NCBI RefSeq assembly: GCF_027944115.1
Contig: NZ_JAPJZI010000001.1
Span: forward strand, 1,116,001 to 1,180,000
Length of the DNA stretch: 64,000 nucleotides
From: Hoeflea prorocentri
GTDB taxonomy: Bacteria; Pseudomonadota; Alphaproteobacteria; Rhizobiales; Rhizobiaceae
Direction of reading: 5' to 3'
Under the pieces are notes generated by a model. It was not told the origin of the DNA and did not search any database. It worked only from the letters and a program-made list of their open reading frames with translations. Below are positions 18,928 to 26,756 of this stretch, piece by piece. The position numbers and the translations under genes are program-made. Numbering within the stretch: position 1 is the first letter of the stretch; each line of letters starts with the position of its first letter.

Positions 18928-19647
18928 ATGTCGAATTATCTCAATACACTGCTCTTTACCGTTTATCCTTATGTGGCGCTGGCGATCATGATTATCGGCT
19001 GCATCCTGCGATATGACCGGGAGCCCTATAGCTGGCGATCGGGTTCATCCCAGCTCCTGCGGCGCAAGCAGCTCGTCTGGGGCTCGGTACTGTTCCATGT
19101 CGGTATCCTGTTCCTGTTCTTCGGGCACTTTGTCGGTCTGCTGACGCCGCATTTCGTTTACGCGCCCTTCATCTCGGCGGAAGCAAAACAGATGCTGGCC
19201 ATCGTCGCCGGCTCGATTGCCGGCATCATCTGCTTCATCGGGCTGACCATGCTCATCCATCGACGGTTCTTTGACGAGCGTATCCGCGCAACCTCGACGT
19301 TTGCCGACAACGCGATCCTGATCATCCTGTGGATGCAGCTTGTTCTTGGCCTGATTACCGTTCCCTATTCGCTGCAGCATGCTGACGGTTCGGTCATGCT
19401 GGCGCTATCGGAATGGGCACAGCGTATTCTCACGCTGCGCATCGACGGAACGGCGGAACTGGTCGCGGCACAGTCCTGGCCCTATCAGCTGCATATTCTG
19501 CTTGGGCTGACGATCTTCCTCATCTTCCCGTTCTCGCGGCTGGTGCACATGTTGTCTGCGCCGATACGTTATCTGTGGCGCCCCGGCTATCAGGTCGTGC
19601 GCGAGCGTAATCGTCGCGAAAACCCAAACCGGATCCCGGCGGAGTAA
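18928..19647 (+). CDS. narI: Respiratory nitrate reductase, gamma subunit (cytochrome b)
   Basis: The 239-residue membrane subunit has five hydrophobic helices and holds two b haems that oxidise quinol. Candidate axial histidines lie in VLFHVGILFLFFGHFVG (about residues 53-70) and in the last helix region QLHILLGLTIFLIFPFSRLVHMLSAP. GGAGG is placed well before the ATG, 12 bases after narJ. It anchors NarGH to the cytoplasmic face of the membrane. Confidence 0.97.
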   Translation: MSNYLNTLLFTVYPYVALAIMIIGCILRYDREPYSWRSGSSQLLRRKQLVWGSVLFHVGILFLFFGHFVGLLTPHFVYAPFISAEAKQMLAIVAGSIAGIICFIGLTMLIHRRFFDERIRATSTFADNAILIILWMQLVLGLITVPYSLQHADGSVMLALSEWAQRILTLRIDGTAELVAAQSWPYQLHILLGLTIFLIFPFSRLVHMLSAPIRYLWRPGYQVVRERNRRENPNRIPAE

Positions 19648-19650
19648 GTC

Positions 19651-20556
19651 ATGGCGACGATCTACACAAACCCCTCGTTAAACCCCGGCCACAAGGCCGG
19701 GGACAGCTATTCCGGTTACAAGGAGCCCGACACCTCGGTGCCGCCCAAGGCAAAACCCGTCACCAGGGAACTGAGCGTCAACGGCGTGGTTATTGAGGAG
19801 TCGGAGCTGCTTGCCGAAGCACAGAACCACCCGGCTGAAAATCCGGGTCAGGCTCTGGCGGAGGCTGCGCGGGCCCTCGTCATTCGTGAACTGCTCTGGC
19901 AGGAAGCAATGCGCCTTGATGTGAACGCAACACCTGCAACCGACGGGCAGGGGCGTTTGGAAGAACAAAAAGACGCGGCGATCCGAGTTCTGATCGAACA
20001 GCAAGTCGATGTCCCTTCTGCTGACGATCGCGCCTGCCGCCGGTACTACGATCAAAACCCGGAGCGGTTTTCTTCAGAAGCGCTGATCGAGGCGCGGCAT
20101 ATCCTTCTGGCTGCGCCACCTGACAATGCCGGTGCCCGGAAGGAAAAACGGGCTCTTGCGGAGCAGTTGATCAGTCGGCTCAAGGAGCATCCCGAGGAGT
20201 TCCAGGCCCTTGCCCGGTCCTATTCAGATTGTCCGTCGAAGGAGCATGGCGGAAATCTCGGCCAACTGTCGCGCGGCAGTACCGTACGCGAGTTCGAAAA
20301 GGCGGTTGCAAGGATGAACGAAGGGGATATGTCCCAAAACCCGGTAGAAAGCCGTTTCGGTTTTCATATCGTTTTGATCGAGCGCAAGGTGCCCGGCCGC
20401 AGGCTGCCCTATGAAATGGTTCGCGAACGTATTGGGGTATGGCTTGAAGCCGGAACATGGTCCAAAGCGGTATCCCAATACATATCCATTTTGGCAGGGT
20501 GTGCTGACATCCGGGGTGTGAACCTGGAGGCGGGTGACGGACCCCTCGTGCAATAG
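19651..20556 (+). CDS. PpiC/parvulin-type peptidyl-prolyl cis-trans isomerase of the nar operon
   Basis: The 301-residue protein has a SurA/NifM-like N-terminal helical part and a parvulin domain from about residue 145 (EARHILLA, then FQALARSYSDCPSKEHGGNLGQLSRGSTVREFEKAV and the closing FGFHIVLIE). Such proteins follow narI in many Proteobacteria and are thought to help nitrate reductase fold. No signal peptide is visible, so it is likely cytoplasmic, where NarGH matures. It begins 3 bases after narI and is followed by a hemerythrin-like gene, so it belongs to the same operon. Confidence 0.88.
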   Translation: MATIYTNPSLNPGHKAGDSYSGYKEPDTSVPPKAKPVTRELSVNGVVIEESELLAEAQNHPAENPGQALAEAARALVIRELLWQEAMRLDVNATPATDGQGRLEEQKDAAIRVLIEQQVDVPSADDRACRRYYDQNPERFSSEALIEARHILLAAPPDNAGARKEKRALAEQLISRLKEHPEEFQALARSYSDCPSKEHGGNLGQLSRGSTVREFEKAVARMNEGDMSQNPVESRFGFHIVLIERKVPGRRLPYEMVRERIGVWLEAGTWSKAVSQYISILAGCADIRGVNLEAGDGPLVQ

Positions 20557-20567
20557 GATCAGTAGCC

Positions 20568-21155
20568 ATGAACAGGCATGAGGAAGCAAGAGCCACGGCA
20601 ATAATGGCGTTGAAAACGCCGCCGCCGGTTGCGCAATTCCTCACGCCGCTTCAATACATCCTGACCGACCATTTTCGTCAGCGTACGCTTTGCCAGGTAA
20701 TGGAAGAGTTTGCCGAGGGCGGAGCTTTCGATGAGGACAAGGTGGGTGCAGCCTTGCACTTTATGATGTCCGACTTCAGCCTGCATGTCATTGACGAGGA
20801 AGAGGATCTATTCCCTCTGTTGAGGCAGCGTGCGATGCCGGAGGACGATATCGAGGAGGTGCTTGATGACCTCAGCGCAGAGCATGCAACCGACAGGACC
20901 GATGCCGATGATATAACCGGCATATTGCGTGATGCGATCGAAACCGGAGGCAAGGGATTTCCAGGCGCTGACGGCAGTGAGTGGCTGAGACGTTTTGCCA
21001 AGAACGAACGCCGGCACCTGATCGTCGAGAACGCCATTGTCATGCCGCTTGCCCGTGCGCGGCTGTCCGCTGCGGATTTGCGCAGTCTTGGCCGACGGAT
21101 GGCCGCCCGGCGAGGAATTGAGTATCCCGGCAAAGTTGATGTCGACCAGTCATAG
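20568..21155 (+). CDS. Hemerythrin HHE domain protein of the nar operon
   Basis: The 195-residue helical protein has the spacing of a di-iron hemerythrin-like bundle: DHFRQR (His35), SLHVIDEEED (His73 with Glu77/Glu78), EHATDR (His106) and RRHLIVENAIVMPLA (His150, Glu154). These residues could bind two irons and O2 or NO. It starts 11 bases after the parvulin gene. Its place after narGHJI suggests sensing or scavenging of NO made when nitrite builds up, or repair of iron-sulfur clusters as proposed for the YtfE/RIC group; the function is inferred. Confidence 0.82.
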   Translation: MNRHEEARATAIMALKTPPPVAQFLTPLQYILTDHFRQRTLCQVMEEFAEGGAFDEDKVGAALHFMMSDFSLHVIDEEEDLFPLLRQRAMPEDDIEEVLDDLSAEHATDRTDADDITGILRDAIETGGKGFPGADGSEWLRRFAKNERRHLIVENAIVMPLARARLSAADLRSLGRRMAARRGIEYPGKVDVDQS

Positions 21156-21240
21156 TAGGGCCGTTGCCGGTCGATAGGACGATCAGCCTTACAAATCGAC
21201 TGAAAAGGGTGTAAAAGACTGTAATGTCAAGGAGTTTTGG

Positions 21241-21789
21241 ATGAGTGCAGTACCTTCCCATATGCTCGCTGCGATACGGTTTGCGCCGGAGTTTCACGTT
21301 GACGCGGTGCTTGACGAAACCGTTCAGTCCCTGCGTGGCGACGGCCTTCGCATTGCCGGTGTCGTGCAGCGCGAAAAGCCGGAGAGCAATGGCTGTTGCC
21401 CCATCACATTTCTGGAGGATGTGGCAACGGGACGTCGGTTGCGGATTTCCCAGGCGCTCGGGTCCGGTTCAAGAGGATGCCGCCTCGATCCGCAAGCCCT
21501 TGCGGATGTCTGCGGCACATTGATTGCGACTGTTGAAAGCGGTGTCGATCTTCTGGTGCTTAACCGGTTCGGCAAAGGTGAGGCGGACGGTCACGGTTTC
21601 CGGTCTGTGATTGAAAAGGCGCTTGATCACGGCGTTCCCGTATTGACGGCCGTGCGCGATACCTACCTGACGGATTTTGGAACCTTTGCCGGCGGCATGG
21701 CTGACACGTTGCCGCCACGAGCAGATGCGGCCATTGAGTGGGGGCGCATTGCCGCCGGTGTGGTGCACGATCAGGACAGCGCTGCCTGA
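21241..21789 (+). CDS. DUF2478 domain protein (molybdenum-associated)
   Basis: The 182-residue protein matches DUF2478 in its core: IAGVVQREKP, a CRLDPQALADVCG segment, LLVLNRFGKGEADGHGFRSVIEKAL and GVPVLTAVRD. Members are commonly linked to nitrate reductase or molybdate uptake genes and resemble small P-loop or nucleotide-handling proteins, but their reaction is unknown. AAGGAG stands before the ATG. The 85-base gap after the hemerythrin gene shows no terminator, so it may be the last gene of the nar transcript. A hairpin with a T-rich tail follows at 22004-22050. Confidence 0.8.
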   Translation: MSAVPSHMLAAIRFAPEFHVDAVLDETVQSLRGDGLRIAGVVQREKPESNGCCPITFLEDVATGRRLRISQALGSGSRGCRLDPQALADVCGTLIATVESGVDLLVLNRFGKGEADGHGFRSVIEKALDHGVPVLTAVRDTYLTDFGTFAGGMADTLPPRADAAIEWGRIAAGVVHDQDSAA

Positions 21790-22003
21790 TTTCCCGTGGT
21801 GCGCTGCACAAAAAATGTGCTCGTCGCCCCTTATTTCGCCGTTGATGCATAGCCTGCCCAGTCAGTGCACGTGAGTATTTTTTTCTAAGTGCATGAAAAG
21901 AAAGATATTTTGATCTTATCTTCCGTTTGGCACATGGCTTGCTTTGTTATCAGCGGGTCCAGAGGGGACCGTCAAAGGGCGCCAATGGGTGTCCCGGAGG
22001 TAA
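21790..22003. other. Intergenic region after the nar block, possibly structured
   Basis: No coding region is supported here. The 3' half has short complementary stretches, including GGTCC-agagg-GGACC at 21955-21969 and a GGG...CCC pair at about 21978-21995, placed directly before the strong hairpin at 22004-22046. Together they could form a small structured RNA or simply the 3' end of the nar transcript. No known riboswitch or small RNA family was recognised. Confidence 0.3.
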
Positions 22004-22050
22004 GGCCACCGGCAGCATGGTTCGTCAGAAATCAGCGCCGGTGGCCTTTA
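22004..22050 (+). terminator. Hairpin with T-rich tail, likely terminator of the nar transcript
   Basis: GGCCACCGGC (22004-22013) pairs perfectly over ten bases with GCCGGTGGCC (22037-22046) around a 23-base loop, followed on the plus strand by TTTATTGTTT. The minus-strand read-through after the arm is TTACC, so termination is expected mainly for plus-strand transcription. It lies between DUF2478 and the convergent hydrolase gene. Confidence 0.65.
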
Positions 22051-22078
22051 TTGTTTCGGCGTGTCGTTCGAGCGATGT

Positions 22079-22885
22079 TCAGATACCGTTTGCAAGGTCG
22101 TTTGCCAAAAAATCCGCCAGGGTATCGGATGTGAGGGCGGCCTTTTCGATTTGCAGGTAATGGCCGCAATTGTCCAAAACGGTCTGTTTTGAGGTTCCGA
22201 GTTTTTCCGACAGCGAAACCGCCGTCTCGGCGGGCACCATCCTGTCATCGGCAGCGGCGACAATCAGAACCGGAATGGCAACGTCGACCAGTCGATCGGT
22301 CAGGTCGTACCGGCTACAGGCCAAAAAATCGTCATAAACAACGTTTTGCGGGCAATTGAGAAGGCGCTCGCGGGCGGCTTGCTTGAGATCATCATCGACC
22401 TCGCGATGCCAAGAATATTTGACGATATTGCCGACCGTTGCCTCAAACTGGTTTTGAAGCCCGTCCAGAATGGCAGGGCTCACGGCCAGCTTCGCCGCAC
22501 CGGCAAGAAGTGAAATGCCCGCAAGGCGGGGATTTTTGTCAGCTGCGAGCGTGAGCGCAATGGCAGCACCCATGGAATGGCCGACGAGAAGCACGCGCTG
22601 CAAGTTCAACGCATCAAGAAAACCTGCAATGGCCTCGGCGTAACCCGCCACCGATTGCCGGCTGGCGCCCGCCGATTTGCCATGTCCCGGCAAATCGACG
22701 GCAATGACCGGAACCGAGCTCAAACGGGTCTCGTCTGCTTGTTGCATGTCCAACCAGCTGGCCGGCCAGTCCGCCGTGCTGCCGCCGGCGCCATGAACCA
22801 GAACGACCGCCAACCCGTCAGCGCGTTCGTCTGCACCATTGTGGCGGTAAAACATCTCGTCGCCATTGATCGTGACAGTCGGCAT
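22079..22885 (-). CDS. Alpha/beta hydrolase
   Basis: The 268-residue protein has the standard fold order: VLVHGAGGSTADW oxyanion loop near residue 30, the nucleophile elbow VGHSMGAAIAL near 100, the acid region VAAADDRMVP near 210 and the catalytic histidine in NCGHYLQIEK near 240. It is likely a cytoplasmic esterase or a C-C or thioester hydrolase. GGAGAG precedes the ATG. It is divergent from a plus-strand pair (transglutaminase-fold protein and enoyl-CoA hydratase), which suggests a shared ring or CoA-ester degradation role. The substrate cannot be read from sequence. Confidence 0.85.
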   Translation of the reverse strand: MPTVTINGDEMFYRHNGADERADGLAVVLVHGAGGSTADWPASWLDMQQADETRLSSVPVIAVDLPGHGKSAGASRQSVAGYAEAIAGFLDALNLQRVLLVGHSMGAAIALTLAADKNPRLAGISLLAGAAKLAVSPAILDGLQNQFEATVGNIVKYSWHREVDDDLKQAARERLLNCPQNVVYDDFLACSRYDLTDRLVDVAIPVLIVAAADDRMVPAETAVSLSEKLGTSKQTVLDNCGHYLQIEKAALTSDTLADFLANDLANGI

Positions 22886-23111
22886 GGGCTCTCCGTTCCT
22901 TTCTCAATACTTTCACGCGTTTTGGACGCTATTCCAGCGTGTTTTAGGTTTCGTGACCAGGAAGGATAATGCATATTTGCGAAATGAATGTTAGTTAATT
23001 TCCTGGCAGTGCAGCATCATGCGCCTGCATCTTGGTTGACAGTTTCCAAGGGCGCCAATAGCCAGATTTACTGGCGGCCCCGAGCTGGCTGATTGAAGAG
23101 GGAGGCTGGAA

Positions 23112-23822
23112 TTGACGGATACCTCGGATCACCGACCGCCGGAACGGGCCGACTGTTTGCAGGCGGGCCTTTATGTTGACAGCGGTTCGGATGCGGTGCG
23201 GCGTTTCACCCTCGATGCGCTTGAAAGCGCCAAGGCAACAACCGACACGCAAAAGGCGGTAGCCCTCTACAACGCCGTGCGCGACGGTTTTCGCTACAAC
23301 CCCTACAGTATCTCGATGCGTGCCGAAGACTATAAGGCCAGCCATATCGTCAAAACGCAGTCCGCGTACTGCGTTCCGAAGGCGATATTGCTGACTGCAT
23401 GTCTGAGGGCGGCCGGCATACCGGCTGCCGTCGGTTTTGCCGATGTCCGCAATCATCTGAATTCTCCCAAGCTTGCCGAACTGATGGGATCGGACCTTTT
23501 TATCTATCACGGCTATGTCCAGCTCTGGCTGGGTGACAGCACGTTCAAGGTGACGCCGGCCTTCAACTCCGAGATGTGCGAGCGCTTTGGCGTGAAGCCC
23601 CTGGATTTCGACGGCACCGCGGATGCTTTGTTCCATGAATATGACGCGGATAACCGTCGTCACATGGAGTATGTCAACGACCGCGGCATCTACCAGGACC
23701 CTCCGATTGTCGAGATACTGAGTACGTTCAAGGCGTTTTATCCGCGCCTTGCTGAGTTTGCCGCCGGTGCGAGCCGGCAAGGCCAGGAACCCGTTGATGC
23801 CGCTTTCCTTGGAAACGGCTGA
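23112..23822 (+). CDS. Transglutaminase-like (cysteine protease fold) protein
   Basis: The 236-residue protein shows the transglutaminase core: AYCVPKAILLTACLRAAGIPAAVGF with the candidate nucleophile Cys, then YHGYVQLWL with the His, and VTPAFNSEMCERFG where the third residue would sit. Such bacterial proteins can be amidases, proteases or inactive binding proteins. A TTG start at 23112 is used because GGGAGG lies 7 bases upstream and no ATG is suitably placed. No signal peptide is present. It is followed after 29 bases by an enoyl-CoA hydratase gene. The role is unknown. Confidence 0.78.
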   Translation: MTDTSDHRPPERADCLQAGLYVDSGSDAVRRFTLDALESAKATTDTQKAVALYNAVRDGFRYNPYSISMRAEDYKASHIVKTQSAYCVPKAILLTACLRAAGIPAAVGFADVRNHLNSPKLAELMGSDLFIYHGYVQLWLGDSTFKVTPAFNSEMCERFGVKPLDFDGTADALFHEYDADNRRHMEYVNDRGIYQDPPIVEILSTFKAFYPRLAEFAAGASRQGQEPVDAAFLGNG

Positions 23823-23851
23823 CACCAACCATCTGAAACAGGGACATTTCA

Positions 23852-24661
23852 ATGACCGATCGATATGCGGCCTATTCGAAACTCAAGCTCGACTATCCTG
23901 CCGACCGCATTCTCAGGATAACGTTCAGCAATCCGGAAAGCTTCAACTCGGTTGACGGCGAAACCCATGGACAACTCACTGAGATCTGGCGCGAGATCGA
24001 TCACGACCCGCAGATCAATGCGGTCATCGTGACCGGCGAGGGCAAGGCCTTTTCTTCAGGTGGCGACTTCAAGCTGATTGAGGAGATGGCGGATGACTAC
24101 GCCATCTTGATGCGGGTCTGGAAGGAAGCAAAGGACCTTGTCTACAATATTGTCAATTGCAATACGCCCATCATTTCCGCGATCAACGGCCCGGCGGCCG
24201 GGGCCGGCCTGGTGGTCGGGCTGCTTGCCGACATATCGATTGCCGGAAAAGCCGCGCGGATCGTGGACGGCCACCCGCGTCTCGGTGTTGCAGCGGGTGA
24301 TGTCGCGGCAATCATCTGGCCGCTGCTTTGCGGTATGGCGAAAGCCAAATACTATCTTTTGACCGGTAAGCCCATGACCGGCGAAGAGGCGGAACGTATT
24401 GGACTTGTATCACTGTGCGTGGAAGATGCGGAGCTCCAGGAAACGGCCCTGACGATCGCGAAAGACCTTTCCAGCGGCTCGCAAAGCGCCATCCGGTGGA
24501 CCAAATATTCGCTCAACAACTGGCTGCGTTCTGCAGGGCCGATATTCGACACGTCCACGGCCCTTGAAATGCTCGGTTTCATGGGGCCGGACGTGCGTGA
24601 AGGACTTGCGTCCCTGCGCGAAAAGCGCAAACCGGAGTTCGACCCGGATTGTCCGATTTAA
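23852..24661 (+). CDS. Enoyl-CoA hydratase/isomerase family protein
   Basis: The 269-residue crotonase-fold protein has the CoA-binding [16 protein letters not shown] segment (oxyanion hole, residues 65-80), [21 protein letters not shown] and [21 protein letters not shown]. At the usual position of a catalytic Glu in the last segment the sequence is VAAGD, as in a subgroup of enoyl-CoA hydratases whose substrates vary. It may act on a cyclic or branched acyl-CoA, given the BadH-like dehydrogenase that ends 6 bases away on the opposite strand. Confidence 0.88.
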   Translation: MTDRYAAYSKLKLDYPADRILRITFSNPESFNSVDGETHGQLTEIWREIDHDPQINAVIVTGEGKAFSSGGDFKLIEEMADDYAILMRVWKEAKDLVYNIVNCNTPIISAINGPAAGAGLVVGLLADISIAGKAARIVDGHPRLGVAAGDVAAIIWPLLCGMAKAKYYLLTGKPMTGEEAERIGLVSLCVEDAELQETALTIAKDLSSGSQSAIRWTKYSLNNWLRSAGPIFDTSTALEMLGFMGPDVREGLASLREKRKPEFDPDCPI

Positions 24662-24667
24662 GTCCGG

Positions 24668-25426
24668 TCAACTCATTGTCAGGCCACCGGAAACAGAAAC
24701 GGTCTGTCCGGTAATGAATTCCGCATCGTCACTGGCAAGGAAACAGACGATGCCCGGGAAATCGGACGGTCGCGCCAGCCGACCGACAGGTATGGCTTTT
24801 TCCAGCGCCGCCTTGATGCGCTCTCCTTGTCCGTCACCGGCAAATTCGGCAAAGAGCGGCGTATCGGTCGGTCCCGGACAAACGGCATTCAGCCGTATGC
24901 CGCTGCGTGCGAGCTCGCGGGCCATTGTCTTCGTGAATGCGATGATCCCGCCCTTGCAGGCGGAGTAGACAGCTTCGCCGGTTGAGCCGACACGGCCGGC
25001 ATCCGACGCGATGTTGATGACCCGCCCGCGTCCTTGCTCGATCATGATGGGCAGAACGGCGTGGTGAACATGCAGCGGGCCATAAAGGTTGATGTCGATC
25101 ACCTTGGTCCAAAGGTCGGTGTCCGACTCCACGAAAGGCACAAGCCGGTCCCAGCCGGCATTGTTGACAAGGATATCGATGCTGCCGTTCTGCGTGAGTT
25201 CGGCGACGGCCTCAAAGACAGCGGCCCGGTCTGTTATGTCGACCTGGTACGCCTTGGCGGCGCCCCCTGCTTTGGTGATGGTTCCGGCGATGTTTTCCGC
25301 ACCGGCCCTGTCGAGGTCAAAAATGGCGACATGGGCACCTTCCTCTGCAAGACGCCGGCTGATGGCAGCGCCGATGCCGCTCGCGCCGCCTGTCACAATC
25401 GCGTTCCTGCCTTTGAGCCCTCGCAT
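24668..25426 (-). CDS. SDR dehydrogenase, similar to 2-hydroxycyclohexanecarboxyl-CoA dehydrogenase (BadH-like)
   Basis: The 252-residue short-chain dehydrogenase has TGGASGIGAAISRRLAEEG, a DLDRA loop favouring NAD, NNAGWD, a YSACKGG active site and the closing ITGQTVSVSGGLTM. The runs NNAGWD, HVHHAVLP, INIASDAGRVGSTGEAVY and CPGPTDTPL closely resemble my memory of BadH from Rhodopseudomonas, which oxidises 2-hydroxycyclohexanecarboxyl-CoA. The start at 25426 follows GCGGAG; a TTG at 25441 is in frame but less likely. It sits tail to tail with an enoyl-CoA hydratase, a matching preceding step. Alternative: a 3-oxoacyl or other hydroxyacyl-CoA dehydrogenase. Confidence 0.8.
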   Translation of the reverse strand: MRGLKGRNAIVTGGASGIGAAISRRLAEEGAHVAIFDLDRAGAENIAGTITKAGGAAKAYQVDITDRAAVFEAVAELTQNGSIDILVNNAGWDRLVPFVESDTDLWTKVIDINLYGPLHVHHAVLPIMIEQGRGRVINIASDAGRVGSTGEAVYSACKGGIIAFTKTMARELARSGIRLNAVCPGPTDTPLFAEFAGDGQGERIKAALEKAIPVGRLARPSDFPGIVCFLASDDAEFITGQTVSVSGGLTMS

Positions 25427-25847
25427 GACATTACTCCGCAAACTGCTTTGGTTACCAATCCGCGTGAGAATAGCCTGATCTTTTGCCTTGTGCGATTGGG
25501 TGCGGCTTTTGGTCCATTCCGGGCCGGGATGCTGATTGTCGGGGAAGGGCGTTTGTCCGATCGGAAAGGTCGCCGGCTTTGGCGCGGATGTACGACAATG
25601 CGCGTCTGTTCAGCCAAAACGGGGAAGGTTTTGCAAGATACCCATGTAACTCCATGAAAATATTATTTTTTATTTCCGATTGGCGGTCCGGTCATAATTG
25701 AGGCGCTAAACCGTGATGGCCATTGTTGCCCAAAAAAAGGGCGTAATCGCGCTAAAGCCGTTGACCACGCTCGAGTGACTCTCCATGTTGAGAAAGGAGG
25801 GGGCGAAGCCCAGGCTGTTGTGAGCGACGATCGCTCAAGGGTGGACT
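25427..25847. other. Intergenic region of about 420 bases
   Basis: No ORF with coding character is seen. The right part holds an AT-rich patch around 25655-25680 (a possible promoter for the DUF3307 gene) and a perfect inverted repeat at 25821-25837 listed separately. The left part contains the promoter side of the SDR gene. No RNA gene or mobile-element remnant was recognised. Confidence 0.5.
25821..25837 (+). promoter_or_regulatory. Perfect inverted repeat just before the DUF3307 ribosome site
   Basis: TGAGCGA-CGA-TCGCTCA has 7-base perfect arms around a 3-base loop and ends 10 bases before the ATG at 25848, directly against the AAGGGTGG ribosome-site region. It could be a protein operator or an mRNA hairpin that limits ribosome access. 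Confidence 0.4.
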
Positions 25848-26231
25848 ATGACGTTGTATATTGTATGGGCACTGATCGGCCTGCAGGTCAAGCACTACAT
25901 TGCAGACTATACGCTCCAGTGGCCGTCCATGATCGCCGGAAAATGCGACCTGAAAAAAGCGGGTGGATACACGCACGCCGCTATCCATGTGGCGATGACC
26001 TTGCCGATCCTTCTGCTGTGCGGGCTGTCGCTGGCCACGATTGCGGCTTTGGCTGTATTTGAATTCGTCGTCCACTATGCGACGGACTACGCCAAGGGCT
26101 GGTACGATTGCAAACACAAGCTTGATGTGAACACCCGCCATTTCTGGGCTGTGCACGGCGCGGATCAACTGGTCCATCAGTTGACCTACGCGATCATCCT
26201 GGCAGTGATCATGATGTCGATGCGGGTTTGA
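25848..26231 (+). CDS. DUF3307 domain membrane protein
   Basis: The 127-residue protein matches DUF3307: LQVKHYIADYTLQ near the N-terminus, a GGYTHAAIHVAMT helix, FEFVVHYATDYAKGWYDCK and the C-terminal FWAVHGADQLVHQLTYAIILAV. Three to four membrane helices carry conserved His and Asp residues, including HYIAD, HYATD and HGADQ, a pattern that suggests metal or quinone contact, though no function is established. It is a single gene, convergent with the cyclic-nucleotide-binding gene 22 bases away. Confidence 0.78.
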   Translation: MTLYIVWALIGLQVKHYIADYTLQWPSMIAGKCDLKKAGGYTHAAIHVAMTLPILLLCGLSLATIAALAVFEFVVHYATDYAKGWYDCKHKLDVNTRHFWAVHGADQLVHQLTYAIILAVIMMSMRV

Positions 26232-26253
26232 CCAGACGGTTGGCTGGTTTCAA

Positions 26254-26715
26254 TCAACCGCTGGCGCGCTGATCCAGAACATGGGCAAGATCCGATGTCG
26301 TGTTGGCAAGCCTGCGGGCAAGTTCCCTGATGACTTCGACGGCGACATCGGGAAACTCGCCGATGAGTTCCATAAGGTTCTCGCGCTTGAGTTCCAGCAG
26401 GGTGAGTTGCCCGCGCGCCTTGACGGATGCCGTTCGCGGTACGTCGCAGAAAGCCGATATCTCTCCAAAAAGCGCGTTTGAACCGAGTTTTGCAACGACA
26501 ACCTGGGTGTCCCCGCTGTCTGACAGAATATCCGCCTCGCCGCTGGCGATCAGATAGGCCGACGTGCCGTTTGATCCCTGCGCGAAAACCTCTTCACCGT
26601 CATCGAAGACGAGCTGGGTGGACGTATAGGCAATCAGCTTGAGTTTGCTTGGGTCGACGCTCTCAAAAAGCGGCACCTTCTGCAGCATGGCGACATCATC
26701 ATCAAGCGTGCTCAT
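26254..26715 (-). CDS. Stand-alone cyclic nucleotide-binding domain protein
   Basis: The 153-residue protein is essentially one cNMP-binding barrel. The phosphate-binding cassette reads FGEISAFCDVPRTASVKA (about residues 91-108), with the Glu, Arg and Thr-Ala expected for real cAMP or cGMP binding. No DNA-binding, kinase or channel domain follows. AGGAGA precedes the ATG. It lies 41 bases downstream of the large ABC-transporter-like gene on the same strand, so the two are probably co-transcribed, and the cNMP domain may act as a trans regulatory subunit. That role is inference. Confidence 0.85.
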   Translation of the reverse strand: MSTLDDDVAMLQKVPLFESVDPSKLKLIAYTSTQLVFDDGEEVFAQGSNGTSAYLIASGEADILSDSGDTQVVVAKLGSNALFGEISAFCDVPRTASVKARGQLTLLELKRENLMELIGEFPDVAVEVIRELARRLANTTSDLAHVLDQRASG

Positions 26716-26756
26716 TACAAATCTCCTGCTTTCCCATCGCCTTTATTCTCACAATA

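Noticed and set aside
21889-22134. Small plus-strand open frame after the DUF2478 gene as a leader peptide or small protein
   Set aside because: It has no ribosome site at its start, runs through the terminator hairpin and continues antisense into the hydrolase gene.
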